In this document: positions 1 through 9,120 of the stretch, piece by piece
Position numbering within the stretch: the stretch's first letter is position 1
Layout of the letters: each line of letters starts with the position of its first letter
Notes under the pieces: generated by a model
Database searches by the model: none
What the model was told of the DNA's origin: nothing
The model's input: the letters and a program-made list of their open reading frames with translations, nothing else
Assembly (NCBI RefSeq): GCF_000466165.1
Contig: NZ_KE951439.1
Location: 1 to 64,000 of the forward strand
Reading direction: 5' to 3'
From: Actinobaculum sp. oral taxon 183 str. F0552
GTDB lineage: Bacteria; Actinomycetota; Actinomycetes; Actinomycetales; Actinomycetaceae
DNA length: 64,000 bases
Translations under genes and position numbers: made by a program

Positions 1-684
1 GCTCGACCGGCCGCGCCGCAGGAGCCGGCCGAGCGCCGCCGCCCCGGCAAGAAGCTCCTCGGCCGCGAACGGGCCGTTTCGGGCGGGCAACCCGCCGGAG
101 ACGGCCGAGGCGCCAGCCCGAGCGAACGCCACGGAACCCGCGCCGGCTCGCGCCGTAAGGAGAACCGCCGTCCGCGCACGGCCAGGCGGCGCTTCTCCAC
201 CCGCCGCGCCGTCGTCGTCGACGCCGCGGGCGGCCCCAAGCACATTTCGCTGCGCCTCATGTCCATCGTCCTCTTCGCCGTCATCGCGGTGATCGTTGTG
301 ACTCCCACGCTCTCGAACTACCTCGATAAGCAGCGCGAACTGCGCGACGTCAAAGCCCGGCTGGGCTCCGTCCAACAGCACAACAAGGACCTCCAGCGCG
401 AACTCGACCTGTGGAAGAACGACGACTACGTCCGCTCCCAGGCACGCGAACGCCTCGGCTACGTCTTGCCGGGGCAGACCCTCCACGTCGTCACCGACTC
501 CTCCAAGGGAACCGCCCAGGAGCAGCTGGAGAGGAAGGTCGCCTCGGTCGACCGCGACAAGCGAGCGGCGACCCCCTGGTACTCGACCATGTGGGACTCG
601 GTGAAGGTCGCCGGGCAGTCGGGGAAGGCCGGCGGCGGCTCCGACAAGGCGCCCATCGTCAGGGAGACCGCGAATGGACGGTAA
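1..684 (+). CDS. FtsB/DivIC-family septum formation initiator (5' end cut by window)
   Basis: The frame is open from base 1, so the true start lies outside the window. The visible protein has a long basic, Arg/Pro-rich cytoplasmic N-terminus, one transmembrane helix (begins near MSIVLFAVIAVIVV at base 259), a coiled coil (residues such as LRDVKARLGSVQQHNKDLQ) and the DivIC motif region (DYVRSQARERLGYVLPGQT). In this family the protein bridges FtsL and FtsQ in the divisome. Its stop overlaps the DUF501 gene by 11 bp, and ppx follows, which is the usual actinobacterial eno-ftsB-DUF501-ppx order. The long basic tail is typical of actinobacterial versions. Family assignment is firm; the exact paralogue name is not. 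Confidence 0.9.
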   Translation, partial: ARPAAPQEPAERRRPGKKLLGRERAVSGGQPAGDGRGASPSERHGTRAGSRRKENRRPRTARRRFSTRRAVVVDAAGGPKHISLRLMSIVLFAVIAVIVVTPTLSNYLDKQRELRDVKARLGSVQQHNKDLQRELDLWKNDDYVRSQARERLGYVLPGQTLHVVTDSSKGTAQEQLERKVASVDRDKRAATPWYSTMWDSVKVAGQSGKAGGGSDKAPIVRETANGR

Positions 685-1228
685 CCCCGTGGACGTCGGC
701 GTGGACCTCACGCGCATCGCGGCCAACGCGTCCCCGCTGCGCGACGGCGACGCGGAGACGATCCGCGCACAGATCGGACGCGAGCCGCGGGGCCTGGCGG
801 CGGTCGGGGCCCGATGCGCCTGCGGCGCCCCCGCCGTCACGATCACCAGGCCCCGCCTGCCCGACGGGACGCCCTTCCCGACCCTCTTCTACCTCACCCA
901 CCCCCGCTTGGTGCGCGACATGTCCCGACTGGAGGCGACGGGCTTCATGGCCCGGCTCAACGCCCGCCTCGCCGAGGACGGCGAACTGGCGGCGGGGCAC
1001 GCCGCCGCGCACGCCAGCTATCTGGCCAGGCGCGCACTCCTGGGCAGGGTCCCCGAGATCGAGGCGGTCAGCGCCGGCGGAATGCCCGGCCGGGTCAAAT
1101 GCCTGCACGCTCTGGCGGGCTTCGCGATGAGCGCCGGGCGGGGCGTGTGCCCCGTGGGGGACATCGCGCTCGCGGCCGTCTCCTGGGACCCGGACCGGTG
1201 CCGCTGCGACGAAAGGGCGAACGCGTGA
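674..1228 (+). CDS. DUF501 domain protein
   Basis: A 184-residue protein with the DUF501 pattern: Cys-rich CACGAP segment near residue 53, the PFPTLFYLTHPRL motif in the middle, and a C-terminal segment GRVKCLHAL plus GRGVCPVGD that could bind a metal through its cysteines. Function is unknown. It starts inside the end of the ftsB-like gene and ends inside the ppx start (GTGA overlap), so the three genes are probably translationally coupled. The ATG at 674 follows an AGGGAG ribosome site. Confidence 0.9.
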   Translation: MDGNPVDVGVDLTRIAANASPLRDGDAETIRAQIGREPRGLAAVGARCACGAPAVTITRPRLPDGTPFPTLFYLTHPRLVRDMSRLEATGFMARLNARLAEDGELAAGHAAAHASYLARRALLGRVPEIEAVSAGGMPGRVKCLHALAGFAMSAGRGVCPVGDIALAAVSWDPDRCRCDERANA

Positions 1229-2205
1229 GGGTCGCGGGAATCGACTGCGGGACGAATTCGATCCGACTCCTGATCGCCGACGTCGACGGCGGGACTGTGC
1301 GCGACGTCGTCCGGCGCATGGAGATCGTGCGCCTCGGGCAGGGAGTGGACAGGACGGGGAGGATCGCCGACGCCTCCCTGGCGCGGGCTTTCGCCCGCAC
1401 GGAGGAGTACGCCGCGCTGTGCCGCCGGCACGCGGTCGAGTCGATCCGCTTCGCGGCGACCTCGGCCGCCCGGGACGCCCGCAACCGCGACGCCTTCGTC
1501 GACGGGATCGCCGCCAGGATCGGCGTCGCCCCCAGCATTCTCAGCGGGGGCGAGGAGGCCCGGATGAGCTTCGAGGGGGCGTCGTCGGCTCTGCCCGCCG
1601 GCGGGCCGGATCCCGTCCTCACCGTCGACTTGGGCGGCGGGTCGACCGAGATCGTCCTGGGAAGCGTCGGCGGCGGGATACTCGGCACCTGTTCGATGGA
1701 CGTCGGCGCCGTGCGCATGTACGAACGCCACATGGCCGGCGATCCTCCCGCCTCGGAGCAGATCGCCGCCGCGAGGGCCGACGTCCGGGCGGCGCTCGAC
1801 CTGGCCGAGCGGCGCGTCGACCTGTCCGCCGCCAATGGTCTCGTCGGGCTCGCGGGAACCGTCACCACGGTCACCGCGGCTGCGCTCGGCCTGGAAGCCT
1901 ACGATCCGGCGCGCATCCACGGCGCAGTGCTCAGCGTCCGGCAGACGCTCGACGCTTGCGAGTGGTTCCTCGCCTCTCGCCACGCCGAGCGGGCGGCGCT
2001 GGGGTTCATCCATCCCGGCCGGATCGACGTCATCACCGCGGGCGCGTTGGTCTGGGGCGAAGTGGTGCGACGGGTCGAAGAGCGCATGGCCGCGGCGGGC
2101 AGGATGCTCGCGGGCATCACGACGTCCGAGCACGACATCCTCGACGGGCTCGCCCTGTGGGCCGCGCGCGAACCCCAGGCGCCGGTGACAGGCCGTCGAG
2201 CCTAG
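1225..2205 (+). CDS. ppx: Ppx/GppA exopolyphosphatase family phosphatase
   Basis: Start chosen at the GTG that overlaps the DUF501 stop; the protein is then 326 residues, the normal length of the short actinobacterial Ppx. It has the ASKHA sugar-kinase/Hsp70-actin fold signatures: MRVAGIDCGTNSIRLLIAD at the N-terminus (phosphate-1 loop), DLGGGSTEIVLG near residue 135 (phosphate-2), and GLAGTVTTVTAAALG. The family hydrolyses polyphosphate or pppGpp. The gene is the last of the ftsB-DUF501-ppx unit and ends with TAG, showing that amber is an ordinary stop in this genome. Confidence 0.93.
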   Translation: MRVAGIDCGTNSIRLLIADVDGGTVRDVVRRMEIVRLGQGVDRTGRIADASLARAFARTEEYAALCRRHAVESIRFAATSAARDARNRDAFVDGIAARIGVAPSILSGGEEARMSFEGASSALPAGGPDPVLTVDLGGGSTEIVLGSVGGGILGTCSMDVGAVRMYERHMAGDPPASEQIAAARADVRAALDLAERRVDLSAANGLVGLAGTVTTVTAAALGLEAYDPARIHGAVLSVRQTLDACEWFLASRHAERAALGFIHPGRIDVITAGALVWGEVVRRVEERMAAAGRMLAGITTSEHDILDGLALWAAREPQAPVTGRRA

Positions 2206-2301
2206 CCGGAGCAGCCGGAGCCGATAGGATTGACGGGCGGAAAACCGGGGCCCAACCTCACCGCCCGCATCCCGTCTCGCCTCCCGGCTATCGCCCGCGC
2301 T

Positions 2302-3774
2302 TCAGACGTCGGTGTCGGAAGGTCGCCGCGGCCGTCGCCCGTGCCCGCCGGAGCCTGCCGGGCCGCGCTTGTCCGGCCCGTGGGGTGCGTCGCTCGAGCC
2401 GTCCGCATGGGGCGAGCCGTGCGGATCCGCCGCGCCGCGGGCCTCCCGCGGACCGGCCGAGCTGCGCGAGCCGTCGGGGTTGTGACGCCCGCGCATGTCG
2501 CCGTGGAAGCTGGAGCGGCGGCCCTGGTCGGGGGAGTGGCGCATCTGGTCGTCGTGGCGCATGCCGGGCTGCCCCTTCGGGCCGCGGACTGGATGACTCA
2601 GACGACGGCGCAGCGCGATCGCGCCCAATAGGATCGACAGCAGGGTGCCGAAGATGACGGCGACCCTGGAATGCGGCTCGTGCGGGCTGTCCGCCGGGAA
2701 CGACAGTTGGGCGATGAGCAGCGAGACGGTGAAGCCGATGCCGGCCACCAACGAGATCGGGAAGATGTCGGCGAGGTCGACTCCCGCCCCCAAGCGCAGC
2801 CTGAGGAAGCGCGTCATGATCCACACGCCGCCGAAGATGCCGATGCACTTGCCTATGGGCAGGCCGAGGTAGATGCCCACCGAGACGGGGTCGGTGAGCA
2901 TCTTCCTGAAACCGCCGGAGTCGACGATGTCCACGCCGGCCGCGAAGAACGCGAAGATCGGCAGGACGGCGCCGTTGCTGGCGAAGCTGAGCTTTTCGGT
3001 GAAACGGTGCGTCATCGGCTCGGGCTCGGACTTCCTCTGCCCGGTCGGCACGACCATGCCGAGGGCGACCCCGGCGATCGTGGCGTGGACGCCCGACATG
3101 TGCATGCAGTACCAGGCGAGGACGGCCAGAGGCCAGAGGAACCACCAGTGGGTGATTCTCTTGGCGGTCAGGAACCCGAAGGCGGCCACCAGGGCGATGG
3201 CTCCCCCCAGCCAGCCGAAGTTGACGCCTCCGGCGAAGAAGACGGCGATGACGATGATGCCGCCCAGATCGTCGGCCACCGCCAGGGTCATGAGGAAGGT
3301 GCGCGCCGCCGGCGGAAGGCCGCGTCCGAAGATCGCGAGGATCGCCAGCGCGAAGGCGATGTCCGTCGCCACGGGGACGGCCCAGCCGCCGTACTCGCCG
3401 GAACCGGCGGCGACCTGCGTCAGCGCGTAGAACGCCGAGGGACCCGCCATCCCGCAGGCGGCCGCGATGATCGGCACCGCCGCCTTGCGAGGATCGCGCA
3501 GGGAGCCGAGCGTGAACTCCTGTTTGAGCTCCAGTCCCACCACGAAGAAGAAGACCGTGAGGATCCCGTCGGACGCCCAGTGTTCGATCGGCAGGGCCAG
3601 GTGGACGGACCCGGGTCCGACGACCGTCGTCGCCAAGCGCTCGTAGGCCTCGCGCCACGGCGAATTCGACCACACGAGGGCGGCGGCCGCCGCGATCATC
3701 AGGACTATTCCGGCCGCGGCGTCGTTCTTGAGCACCCTGCGGTAGCGGGCGAGCAGTCCGGGGCGTTTCGTCAT
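2302..3774 (-). CDS. nhaA: NhaA family Na+/H+ antiporter
   Basis: About 490 residues, 11-12 membrane helices. Recognised from the NhaA core: GSVHLALPIEHWASDGILTVFFFVVGLELKQE, VPIIAAACGMAGPS, and GGWAVPVATDIAFALA with the paired aspartate region used for ion exchange. It exports Na+ in exchange for protons at alkaline pH. The start at 3774 is fixed by a strong AAAAGGAGGAA ribosome site; the frame is open further upstream but without a comparable site. The C-terminal 90 residues are a His/Arg/Pro/Gly-rich hydrophilic tail not needed for the NhaA fold. The gene converges on ppx. Confidence 0.93.
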   Translation of the reverse strand: MTKRPGLLARYRRVLKNDAAAGIVLMIAAAAALVWSNSPWREAYERLATTVVGPGSVHLALPIEHWASDGILTVFFFVVGLELKQEFTLGSLRDPRKAAVPIIAAACGMAGPSAFYALTQVAAGSGEYGGWAVPVATDIAFALAILAIFGRGLPPAARTFLMTLAVADDLGGIIVIAVFFAGGVNFGWLGGAIALVAAFGFLTAKRITHWWFLWPLAVLAWYCMHMSGVHATIAGVALGMVVPTGQRKSEPEPMTHRFTEKLSFASNGAVLPIFAFFAAGVDIVDSGGFRKMLTDPVSVGIYLGLPIGKCIGIFGGVWIMTRFLRLRLGAGVDLADIFPISLVAGIGFTVSLLIAQLSFPADSPHEPHSRVAVIFGTLLSILLGAIALRRRLSHPVRGPKGQPGMRHDDQMRHSPDQGRRSSFHGDMRGRHNPDGSRSSAGPREARGAADPHGSPHADGSSDAPHGPDKRGPAGSGGHGRRPRRPSDTDV

Positions 3775-4091
3775 GTTCCTCCTTTTGGCTCTTCTTTTGC
3801 CTCTTCGATCGATCTCCATGGCACAGACCCTGTTCACTATACCGGGGCGGGTTCGGGCGGATACGCTGAAATCGGAAGATCCAGGGTCGGAGTCTCCAGA
3901 GCGAAGGCGCAGGCTCCGGGTCGGAGACTCCGCCAGCGGGGGAGCCGGGGTCGGCGTCCATCGCACGGCGGCCGAGGGAGCGCGCAGTAGGCAGTGAAAC
4001 TGGCGGATTCCACCGGACGTTCCGGGTTAGAATCGAGGCGACCGCTCCGCTTCCACGGACCTGCTGGCCTCCGACGGCGGTCGGCGACCGC

Positions 4092-4165
4092 GCCCCCATA
4101 GCCCAATTGGCAGAGGCAGCCGACTTAAAATCGGCGCAGTGTCGGTTCGAGTCCGACTGGGGGCA
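4092..4165 (+). tRNA. tRNA with UAA anticodon (Leu), class I shape
   Basis: Full cloverleaf: acceptor stem GCCCCCA/TGGGGGC, three-pair D stem GCC/GGC, anticodon stem GCCGA/TCGGC with loop CTTAAAA (anticodon TAA), a five-base variable loop GCAGT, and T arm GTCGG-TTCGAGT-CCGAC. The discriminator base is A. The 3' CCA is not encoded (CCG follows). The anticodon reads UUA, so Leu is the formal call. The short variable loop is class I, while normal bacterial tRNA-Leu is class II with a long variable arm, so this is not a textbook tRNA-Leu. A tRNA-Leu near ppx is, to my recollection, also present in mycobacteria. Confidence 0.88.
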
Positions 4166-4232
4166 CCGCGAATGGATTCGCATTCTTCTGCGTCAGTCCG
4201 CCCGGACGGTTCGCCGTCGGCGCGCGCCAGGG

Positions 4233-4261
4233 TGGACAAACCCGAGTCCGAAGCATAAAAA
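4233..4261 (+). promoter_or_regulatory. Candidate promoter of the lactate dehydrogenase gene
   Basis: TGGACA at 4233-4238, a 17-base spacer and TAAAAA at 4256-4261 sit just before an A-rich leader and 47 bases upstream of the chosen ATG. This is a weak sigma-70-like match, judged by eye. Confidence 0.35.
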
Positions 4262-4307
4262 TAAGATAACGCCAACCCGATCACCGTTCTCAAGGATGAG
4301 GAAGCCC

Positions 4308-5576
4308 ATGGTAAAACGCCAATTTCCCAAGCCCAGCGAAGTATTCGACCTTCTGAAGTTCAAGAAGCCCGAATTGAACCCCAAGCGCCGCCGCCTGGAC
4401 GCCGCGCTGACGACCTGGGACCTGCGGACCATCGCGAAACGCCGCACTCCGAAGGCCGCCTTCGACTACACCGACGGCGCAGCGGAGGGGGAGATCTCGC
4501 TCGGCCGGGCCCGGAAGGCCTTCGAGGACGTCGAGTTTCACCCCGACATCCTCCGGCCGGCCGAGGACGTGGACACATCCTGCCAGATCCTCGGCGGGCC
4601 GTCCGCGCTGCCCTTCGGCATCGCCCCCACGGGGTTCACCCGTCTCATGCAGACCGAGGGCGAGATCGCCGGAGCCGGGGCGGCCAATGCCGCCGGCATC
4701 CCCTTCACGCTCTCCACCCTGGGCACCGCGTCCATCGAGGACGTCCAAGCCGTCAACCCCACCGGGCGCAACTGGTTCCAGCTCTACGTCATGCGGCGTC
4801 GTGAAATCTCCTACAGGCTGGTCGAACGGGCCGCCGCCGCAGGTTTCGACACTCTGATGTTCACGGTGGACACGCCGGTGGCCGGCGCTCGGCTCCGCGA
4901 CAAGCGCAACGGTTTCTCCATCCCTCCCCAGATCACCCTGGGGACCGTGCTCAACGCCATCCCACGCCCCTGGTGGTGGTTCGACTTCCTGACCACCCCC
5001 AAGCTCGAGTTCGCCTCCCTGCACTCCACCGGGGGAACCGTGGGCGAGCTGCTCGATGCGGCGATGGATCCGACCATCAGCCACGAGGACCTGGACGTCA
5101 TCCGCTCCATGTGGAAGGGCAAGATCATCATCAAGGGGGTGCAGAATGTGACCGACGCCAAGCGCCTGGTCGATCTGGGCGTCGACGGCGTCCTCCTGTC
5201 CAATCACGGTGGGCGCCAGCTCGATCGGGCTCCCGTTCCCTTCCGCCTCCTGCCCGAGGTCCTCCGCGAAGTCGGCCGTGACACGACGGTGATGATCGAC
5301 ACCGGCATCATGAACGGGGCGGATATCGTGGCGTCGATGGCCCTCGGCGCTGACTTCACGCTGATCGGGCGGGCCTATCTCTACGGTTTGATGGCCGGCG
5401 GGCGTCAAGGCGTGGACAAGGTCATCGAGATCCTGTCCAGCGAGATCGTGCGCACCATGAAGCTGCTCGGGGTCTCGAGCATCGAGGAGCTCGAACCCCG
5501 CCACGTCACGCAGCTGACGCGCCTCGTCCCGGTCTCCGGGAACGTCAAGGCCGCCTCCGACGCGCTGTCGCGCTGA
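4308..5576 (+). CDS. lldD: FMN-dependent L-lactate dehydrogenase / alpha-hydroxy acid dehydrogenase
   Basis: 422 residues with the whole (S)-2-hydroxy-acid oxidase TIM barrel: [13 protein letters not shown] (substrate-binding Tyr), [38 protein letters not shown], the strand with the FMN-stabilising Lys ([13 protein letters not shown]), and SNHGGRQLD with the catalytic His and Arg. Members oxidise L-lactate to pyruvate and pass electrons to quinone. Start chosen at 4308 because GAGGAAG precedes it at good distance; an in-frame ATG at 4296 has a badly placed ribosome site, and a longer reading frame would run back into the tRNA. A strong hairpin follows the stop. Confidence 0.9.
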   Translation: MVKRQFPKPSEVFDLLKFKKPELNPKRRRLDAALTTWDLRTIAKRRTPKAAFDYTDGAAEGEISLGRARKAFEDVEFHPDILRPAEDVDTSCQILGGPSALPFGIAPTGFTRLMQTEGEIAGAGAANAAGIPFTLSTLGTASIEDVQAVNPTGRNWFQLYVMRRREISYRLVERAAAAGFDTLMFTVDTPVAGARLRDKRNGFSIPPQITLGTVLNAIPRPWWWFDFLTTPKLEFASLHSTGGTVGELLDAAMDPTISHEDLDVIRSMWKGKIIIKGVQNVTDAKRLVDLGVDGVLLSNHGGRQLDRAPVPFRLLPEVLREVGRDTTVMIDTGIMNGADIVASMALGADFTLIGRAYLYGLMAGGRQGVDKVIEILSSEIVRTMKLLGVSSIEELEPRHVTQLTRLVPVSGNVKAASDALSR

Positions 5577-5582
5577 GTCTGC

Positions 5583-5628
5583 CCCTCGGCTTTCCGGCTC
5601 CCCCGGTGGCGAGCCGGAAAGTCGAGGG
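5583..5628. terminator. Long bidirectional hairpin between convergent genes
   Basis: CTTTCCGGCTC pairs perfectly with GAGCCGGAAAG, and the stem extends through a G-T pair into CCCTCG/CGAGGG, giving about 18 pairs around a 10-base loop. There is no U run. It lies between the stops of lldD (plus) and the DUF2511 gene (minus), so it probably ends both transcripts. Confidence 0.75.
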
Positions 5629-5783
5629 TTCGGATTCGGGCCCAGTGTGTGCGCTAGCGGCTGAACGTCGCCGGTCTAGAGGGACGATCGGCGGCCCATC
5701 GCCCGTGGGCTCATTGCGATACCGCCCTCAAGCATCCGCTCTCTGTCGAATCTCCGTCGTACGGCGGGCCTGCGGGCGCGGAT

Positions 5784-6212
5784 TCACTTCGCGTCGCACA
5801 CGGTGAAGGCGAAGGACCGCAGCACGCCCACGGAGCCCGTGGAGATCTTTTCGATGTCGGGCAGCCCTTTGTTGGCGTCCACGTAGTTGATCGCGTAGAC
5901 GGTGCCGTTCGGGGCGGTGAAGGTGAGGGCGGGGTCTCCCTTGCTATTCATCTTGCAGGTGACGGTTCCATGGTCTACTTTCAGATTCCACGCATGCCCG
6001 AAGTCAGAGGCTTTGACCTGCGCAGGATTGCTGGTGGCTTTGAGAGACGGCCCGTCGGTGGGGAAGTCTTCGGGGTGCCGGAGCCCGTTGCAGGCGCTCA
6101 GCCCCAAGGCGAGCAGGCCCGCGGCCGCCGTCGCGGATGCGCGCCGACGCCGGTGAGCGGACGGGCGGTTCGCCGGCTCGTCGGCGTGGGCCGCGGCGTG
6201 AATCGTGGTCAT
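5784..6212 (-). CDS. DUF2511-like lipoprotein
   Basis: 142 residues when started at the ATG at 6212, which has a TAGGAGGA ribosome site; a longer in-frame version lacks one. The N-terminus is basic and hydrophobic and ends in a lipobox-like LGLSAC, so the protein is probably lipid-anchored on the outer face of the membrane. The mature part has the DUF2511 (YebY-like) pattern: VDHGTVTCKM, ALTFTAPNGTVYAINYVDANKGLPDIEKI. Function is not known to me. Two cysteines in the mature part (CKM and TVCDAK) could form a disulfide. Confidence 0.75.
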   Translation of the reverse strand: MTTIHAAAHADEPANRPSAHRRRRASATAAAGLLALGLSACNGLRHPEDFPTDGPSLKATSNPAQVKASDFGHAWNLKVDHGTVTCKMNSKGDPALTFTAPNGTVYAINYVDANKGLPDIEKISTGSVGVLRSFAFTVCDAK

Positions 6213-6583
6213 GAATCCTCCTAGAGAGTCGCGAGAGCCATGTATCCGTCCTCGGGTCGGCGCGGGGCGCTTCCGGCGATGCCGGACCCGGGAGAGGCTT
6301 CCGAGTTCGTCGCGCCGTATTGCCGGCGCCTTTCCGACGCGGCCGGAGAATTCGACCGTCGCCTTCACACAGTCTGTAGCGGGGACGGCGCCGTCGGTTC
6401 TGGGACCCCGCTGTTCCCGTTCCGGCGGGCGGCAGAAGGACGGCGGAAATGAGGCGAAGTCGGCGGCGCCGTGGGCAGGGCGGCCCCGAGGATGGACGAT
6501 CCGATCCCAGCGGCTTTAGCGTTCTTGAGCGCTCGGTGTTCAGTGGAATTCCGGAGGCGGGCGATGCTCTCTTCTTCGCGGGT
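6213..6583. other. Intergenic, no convincing gene
   Basis: 371 bases between the head of the DUF2511 gene and the tail of the permease gene, both on the minus strand. Open frames on both strands here are arginine-rich and lack family likeness. It should hold the promoter of the DUF2511 gene; I see no strong consensus. Confidence 0.5.
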
Positions 6584-8044
6584 TCAGGGTTCCCGGTTCG
6601 CGGAAGTCGAACTCGGCGCGGAAGTCGAACTCGGCGTGCGTGCGATCTCTTCGGCCAGGAGGTCGGTCGGCTCGGTGAGCGTCCGCTTGAGCACCGCGTA
6701 GGAGGCCAGGAGCCCGATGACGTAGGGCACGCCCGCGTACCAGACGACGGGCAGGAGCCAGTACAGCCCGACGAAGATCGCCAGCGTCGCGGCGATGACG
6801 ATCCAGTCGACGTAGGGGCTTCCCGCCAGGCGCCGTCGCGGCAGGGGGAGCCCGGCGGCGGCGCGCTTCTTCCTGAAGGCCAGATGGGCGCACATCGTCA
6901 CGCCCCACGTGACGAGCACGCCGATGGTCGCACAGCCGAAGAGGTACATGAAAGCGCGATCCTCGCTGACCAGGGCGAGCACTGCGGCGATCAGCATGCC
7001 GAGGGTGGCGATCGCCACCGCTCTGCGGGGCGAGCCGTGAGCGGACGTCCGGGCTGCGAACCGAGGGGCCATGCCGTCGATGGCCAACGAGTGGATCATG
7101 CGACTCGACGAGTAGAGGCAGCCGTTGGCGGCCGAGAGCGCCGCGACGATGAGGACCGCGTTCATGATATGCGCGCCGGCGGGGATGCCGGCGATGCTCA
7201 GCACTTTGACGAAGGGGGACTCGGTGGCCGAGTCGCCCGATTGGGCCGTGGCGGTCCACGGCTGGAGCGCGATGACGATGAACATCGCGAAGACGTAGAA
7301 CAGGAGCAGGCGCCAGATCATGGTGCTGGCGGCCCGGGGGACGTCCCGCTCGGGGTTCTCGGACTCGGCGGCGCCCACCGAGACGTTCTCGACGCCGCCG
7401 AAGGAGAAGACGGCCATGCACGCGGCCGCCAGGATCCCGGTCACGCCGTTGGGCGCGAAGCCGCCGTGGGCAGTGAGGTTCGTCAGGCCGGTGGCGGGCC
7501 TGCCCGGCAGGCCGAAGAAGACGATCACGGCCCCCATGACGATGAAGACGACGATCGCCGTCACCTTGACCATGGAGAACCAGTACTCGCTGCTCCCGTA
7601 GAGGCGCACGGTCGCCAGGTTGAGCGACACGATGAACAGCGAGCACAGCGCGGTCCCGAGCCCCAGCCGCAGGCCGGGGAACCAGAAGCGCAGGTACGTG
7701 GCGGTGGCCGTGACCTCCGCGCCGACCGCGATGAGCATGGTGACGGCATAGTTCCAGCGGGCGACGTACCCGCCCAGCCGCCCCAGGTACGAGGCGGTCA
7801 CGGCCCCGTGCCCGCCGGGCACCGGGTGGGTCGAGACCATCTCGGCCAGCGCCCACACGACGGCGAGGGCGAGCAGGCCGGCGATCGCATAGGAGACGAC
7901 CGTCGCCGGGCCGCCGAGCGCGATCGTCGAGCCCGATCCGAGGAACAGGCCCGTCCCCAGTGCGCCCGACAGGCCTATCATCGAGACCTGTGCACTGGTC
8001 AGACGCCGCATGAGTGCGGTTTCTTCATCCTTGGCGTGGTTCAT
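6584..8044 (-). CDS. Amino-acid permease (APC/AAT family)
   Basis: 486 residues with about 12 membrane helices. The N-terminus SAQVSMIGLSGALGTGLFLGSGSTIALGGP is the AAT-family helix 1 with its unwound GS/GT substrate motif, followed by VVWALAEMVSTHPVPGGHGAVTASYLG. Members import amino acids with protons. The exact substrate cannot be read from sequence. The C-terminus ends with a duplicated PSSTSA-type segment created by a short direct repeat in the DNA near 6600-6635. The start at 8044 follows AAGGGGAAA. It is probably monocistronic. Confidence 0.88.
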   Translation of the reverse strand: MNHAKDEETALMRRLTSAQVSMIGLSGALGTGLFLGSGSTIALGGPATVVSYAIAGLLALAVVWALAEMVSTHPVPGGHGAVTASYLGRLGGYVARWNYAVTMLIAVGAEVTATATYLRFWFPGLRLGLGTALCSLFIVSLNLATVRLYGSSEYWFSMVKVTAIVVFIVMGAVIVFFGLPGRPATGLTNLTAHGGFAPNGVTGILAAACMAVFSFGGVENVSVGAAESENPERDVPRAASTMIWRLLLFYVFAMFIVIALQPWTATAQSGDSATESPFVKVLSIAGIPAGAHIMNAVLIVAALSAANGCLYSSSRMIHSLAIDGMAPRFAARTSAHGSPRRAVAIATLGMLIAAVLALVSEDRAFMYLFGCATIGVLVTWGVTMCAHLAFRKKRAAAGLPLPRRRLAGSPYVDWIVIAATLAIFVGLYWLLPVVWYAGVPYVIGLLASYAVLKRTLTEPTDLLAEEIARTPSSTSAPSSTSANREP

Positions 8045-8202
8045 GGCTTTCCCCTTGGCTGGCGGGAATGCAGCTGGGCGCTGTGGTCTGCCCGTTGGGC
8101 AGCGGCCGGGCGGAGGAAGGGGCGGCGCCCGGACCGTCTACGACGGCCCGGGCGCTACCTGATACTGGCACTCCCATAGAAGAATATTGCGGATGGCGTC
8201 GC

Positions 8203-9120
8203 CTAGATGTCACTCTTCCTGTAGCGGAACAGGCCGAGGAGGACGAGCACGACCAAATAGACGATCCACGTGATCAACGCGGCTCCATATGTAGGCGCGT
8301 CGAAGCCGTTAGCGCCGCTGTTCCCTGACGGGTAGGCCATCGTGGTGATCAGAGTGTTCGGGATGATCTTTTTGAAGGTGTGCTCGAAGAAATCGATCGG
8401 GAGGAGCGCGAGCAGCGGGGTGATCCACAGGAAGAAGACCATCGTTATGATCGAGCCCGCGGTGGACCGGATGGCGTACCCCACGCCGAGCCCCATGAGA
8501 GCCCAGGTCGTCGTCGCGAACCACGAGGAGAACAGGTGCCTGAAGTTGTTGCCGCCCATCTCGAGGCCGGAACTGGAGATCGTTTGGCCAAGTCCCATCA
8601 GCCACAGGAGGAGGAGGAAGGTCGCCGCTCCGATCATCAAGCAGACGGCAGTGGTCTTGGCTGTGAACGCGGTGATTCGGTTCGAAGTCGACAGCGCCGT
8701 GGTCCTCATCGTGTTCGACGAATACTCGCCGGTCACCGCTAGGACTCCGACCACGAGCATGAAGATCATGAAGAACGGCGTTTGCGCCGTGACGATCTGG
8801 GCGTCTGCGGACTTCCCCTTCCCCGAGGAGTCGGCCGCCACCGCCCACGTGACGAGGGTGGTGAATGCGGCGAGGACGACGAAGACGATCCATGTCGAGC
8901 GGAGGCTCGTCATCTTGCGCAGCTCGGATCGGACCGATCCTGCGAAGGTGCTGCGGTACCGGCGCGGGTCGAATGCGCGCTGGGCGAATTCCCGTCCCTC
9001 TGGGCCCTGCGGTGCGGTAGGCGGGACCGTGCCGGCGGACGCTGGAGCCGTGCCGGCCGGCGGACGCTGGGAATGCGCCCCGGGAGTGCGGTTGCCGTTG
9101 TAGTCGTTGTCCATGCTCAT
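8203..9120 (-). CDS. ABC-2 type transporter permease
   Basis: 305 residues. A proline/glycine-rich cytoplasmic N-terminus of about 75 residues leads into six predicted membrane helices of the ABC-2 permease type (VRSELRKMTSLRSTWIVFVVLAAFTTL; EYSSNTMRTTALSTSNRITAFTAKT; TMVFFLWITPLLALLPIDFFEHTF). The ATG overlaps the stop of the ATPase gene (ATGA), so the two are translationally coupled and form one transporter. The EYSSNTMRTT motif is common in bacitracin/lantibiotic-type export permeases; substrate unknown. Confidence 0.85.
   Translation of the reverse strand: MSMDNDYNGNRTPGAHSQRPPAGTAPASAGTVPPTAPQGPEGREFAQRAFDPRRYRSTFAGSVRSELRKMTSLRSTWIVFVVLAAFTTLVTWAVAADSSGKGKSADAQIVTAQTPFFMIFMLVVGVLAVTGEYSSNTMRTTALSTSNRITAFTAKTTAVCLMIGAATFLLLLWLMGLGQTISSSGLEMGGNNFRHLFSSWFATTTWALMGLGVGYAIRSTAGSIITMVFFLWITPLLALLPIDFFEHTFKKIIPNTLITTMAYPSGNSGANGFDAPTYGAALITWIVYLVVLVLLGLFRYRKSDI

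Noticed and set aside
2671-3990. Long plus-strand open frame opposite nhaA
   Set aside because: Shadow of nhaA codon bias: Arg/Glu/Asp/Gly/His-rich, no family features, no ribosome site.
5606-5806. Small gene between lldD and the DUF2511 gene
   Set aside because: Begins inside the bidirectional terminator stem and has no ribosome site or family likeness.
6449-8179. 576-codon plus-strand frame opposite the amino-acid permease
   Set aside because: Antisense shadow with charged low-complexity composition; the minus strand encodes a clear permease.
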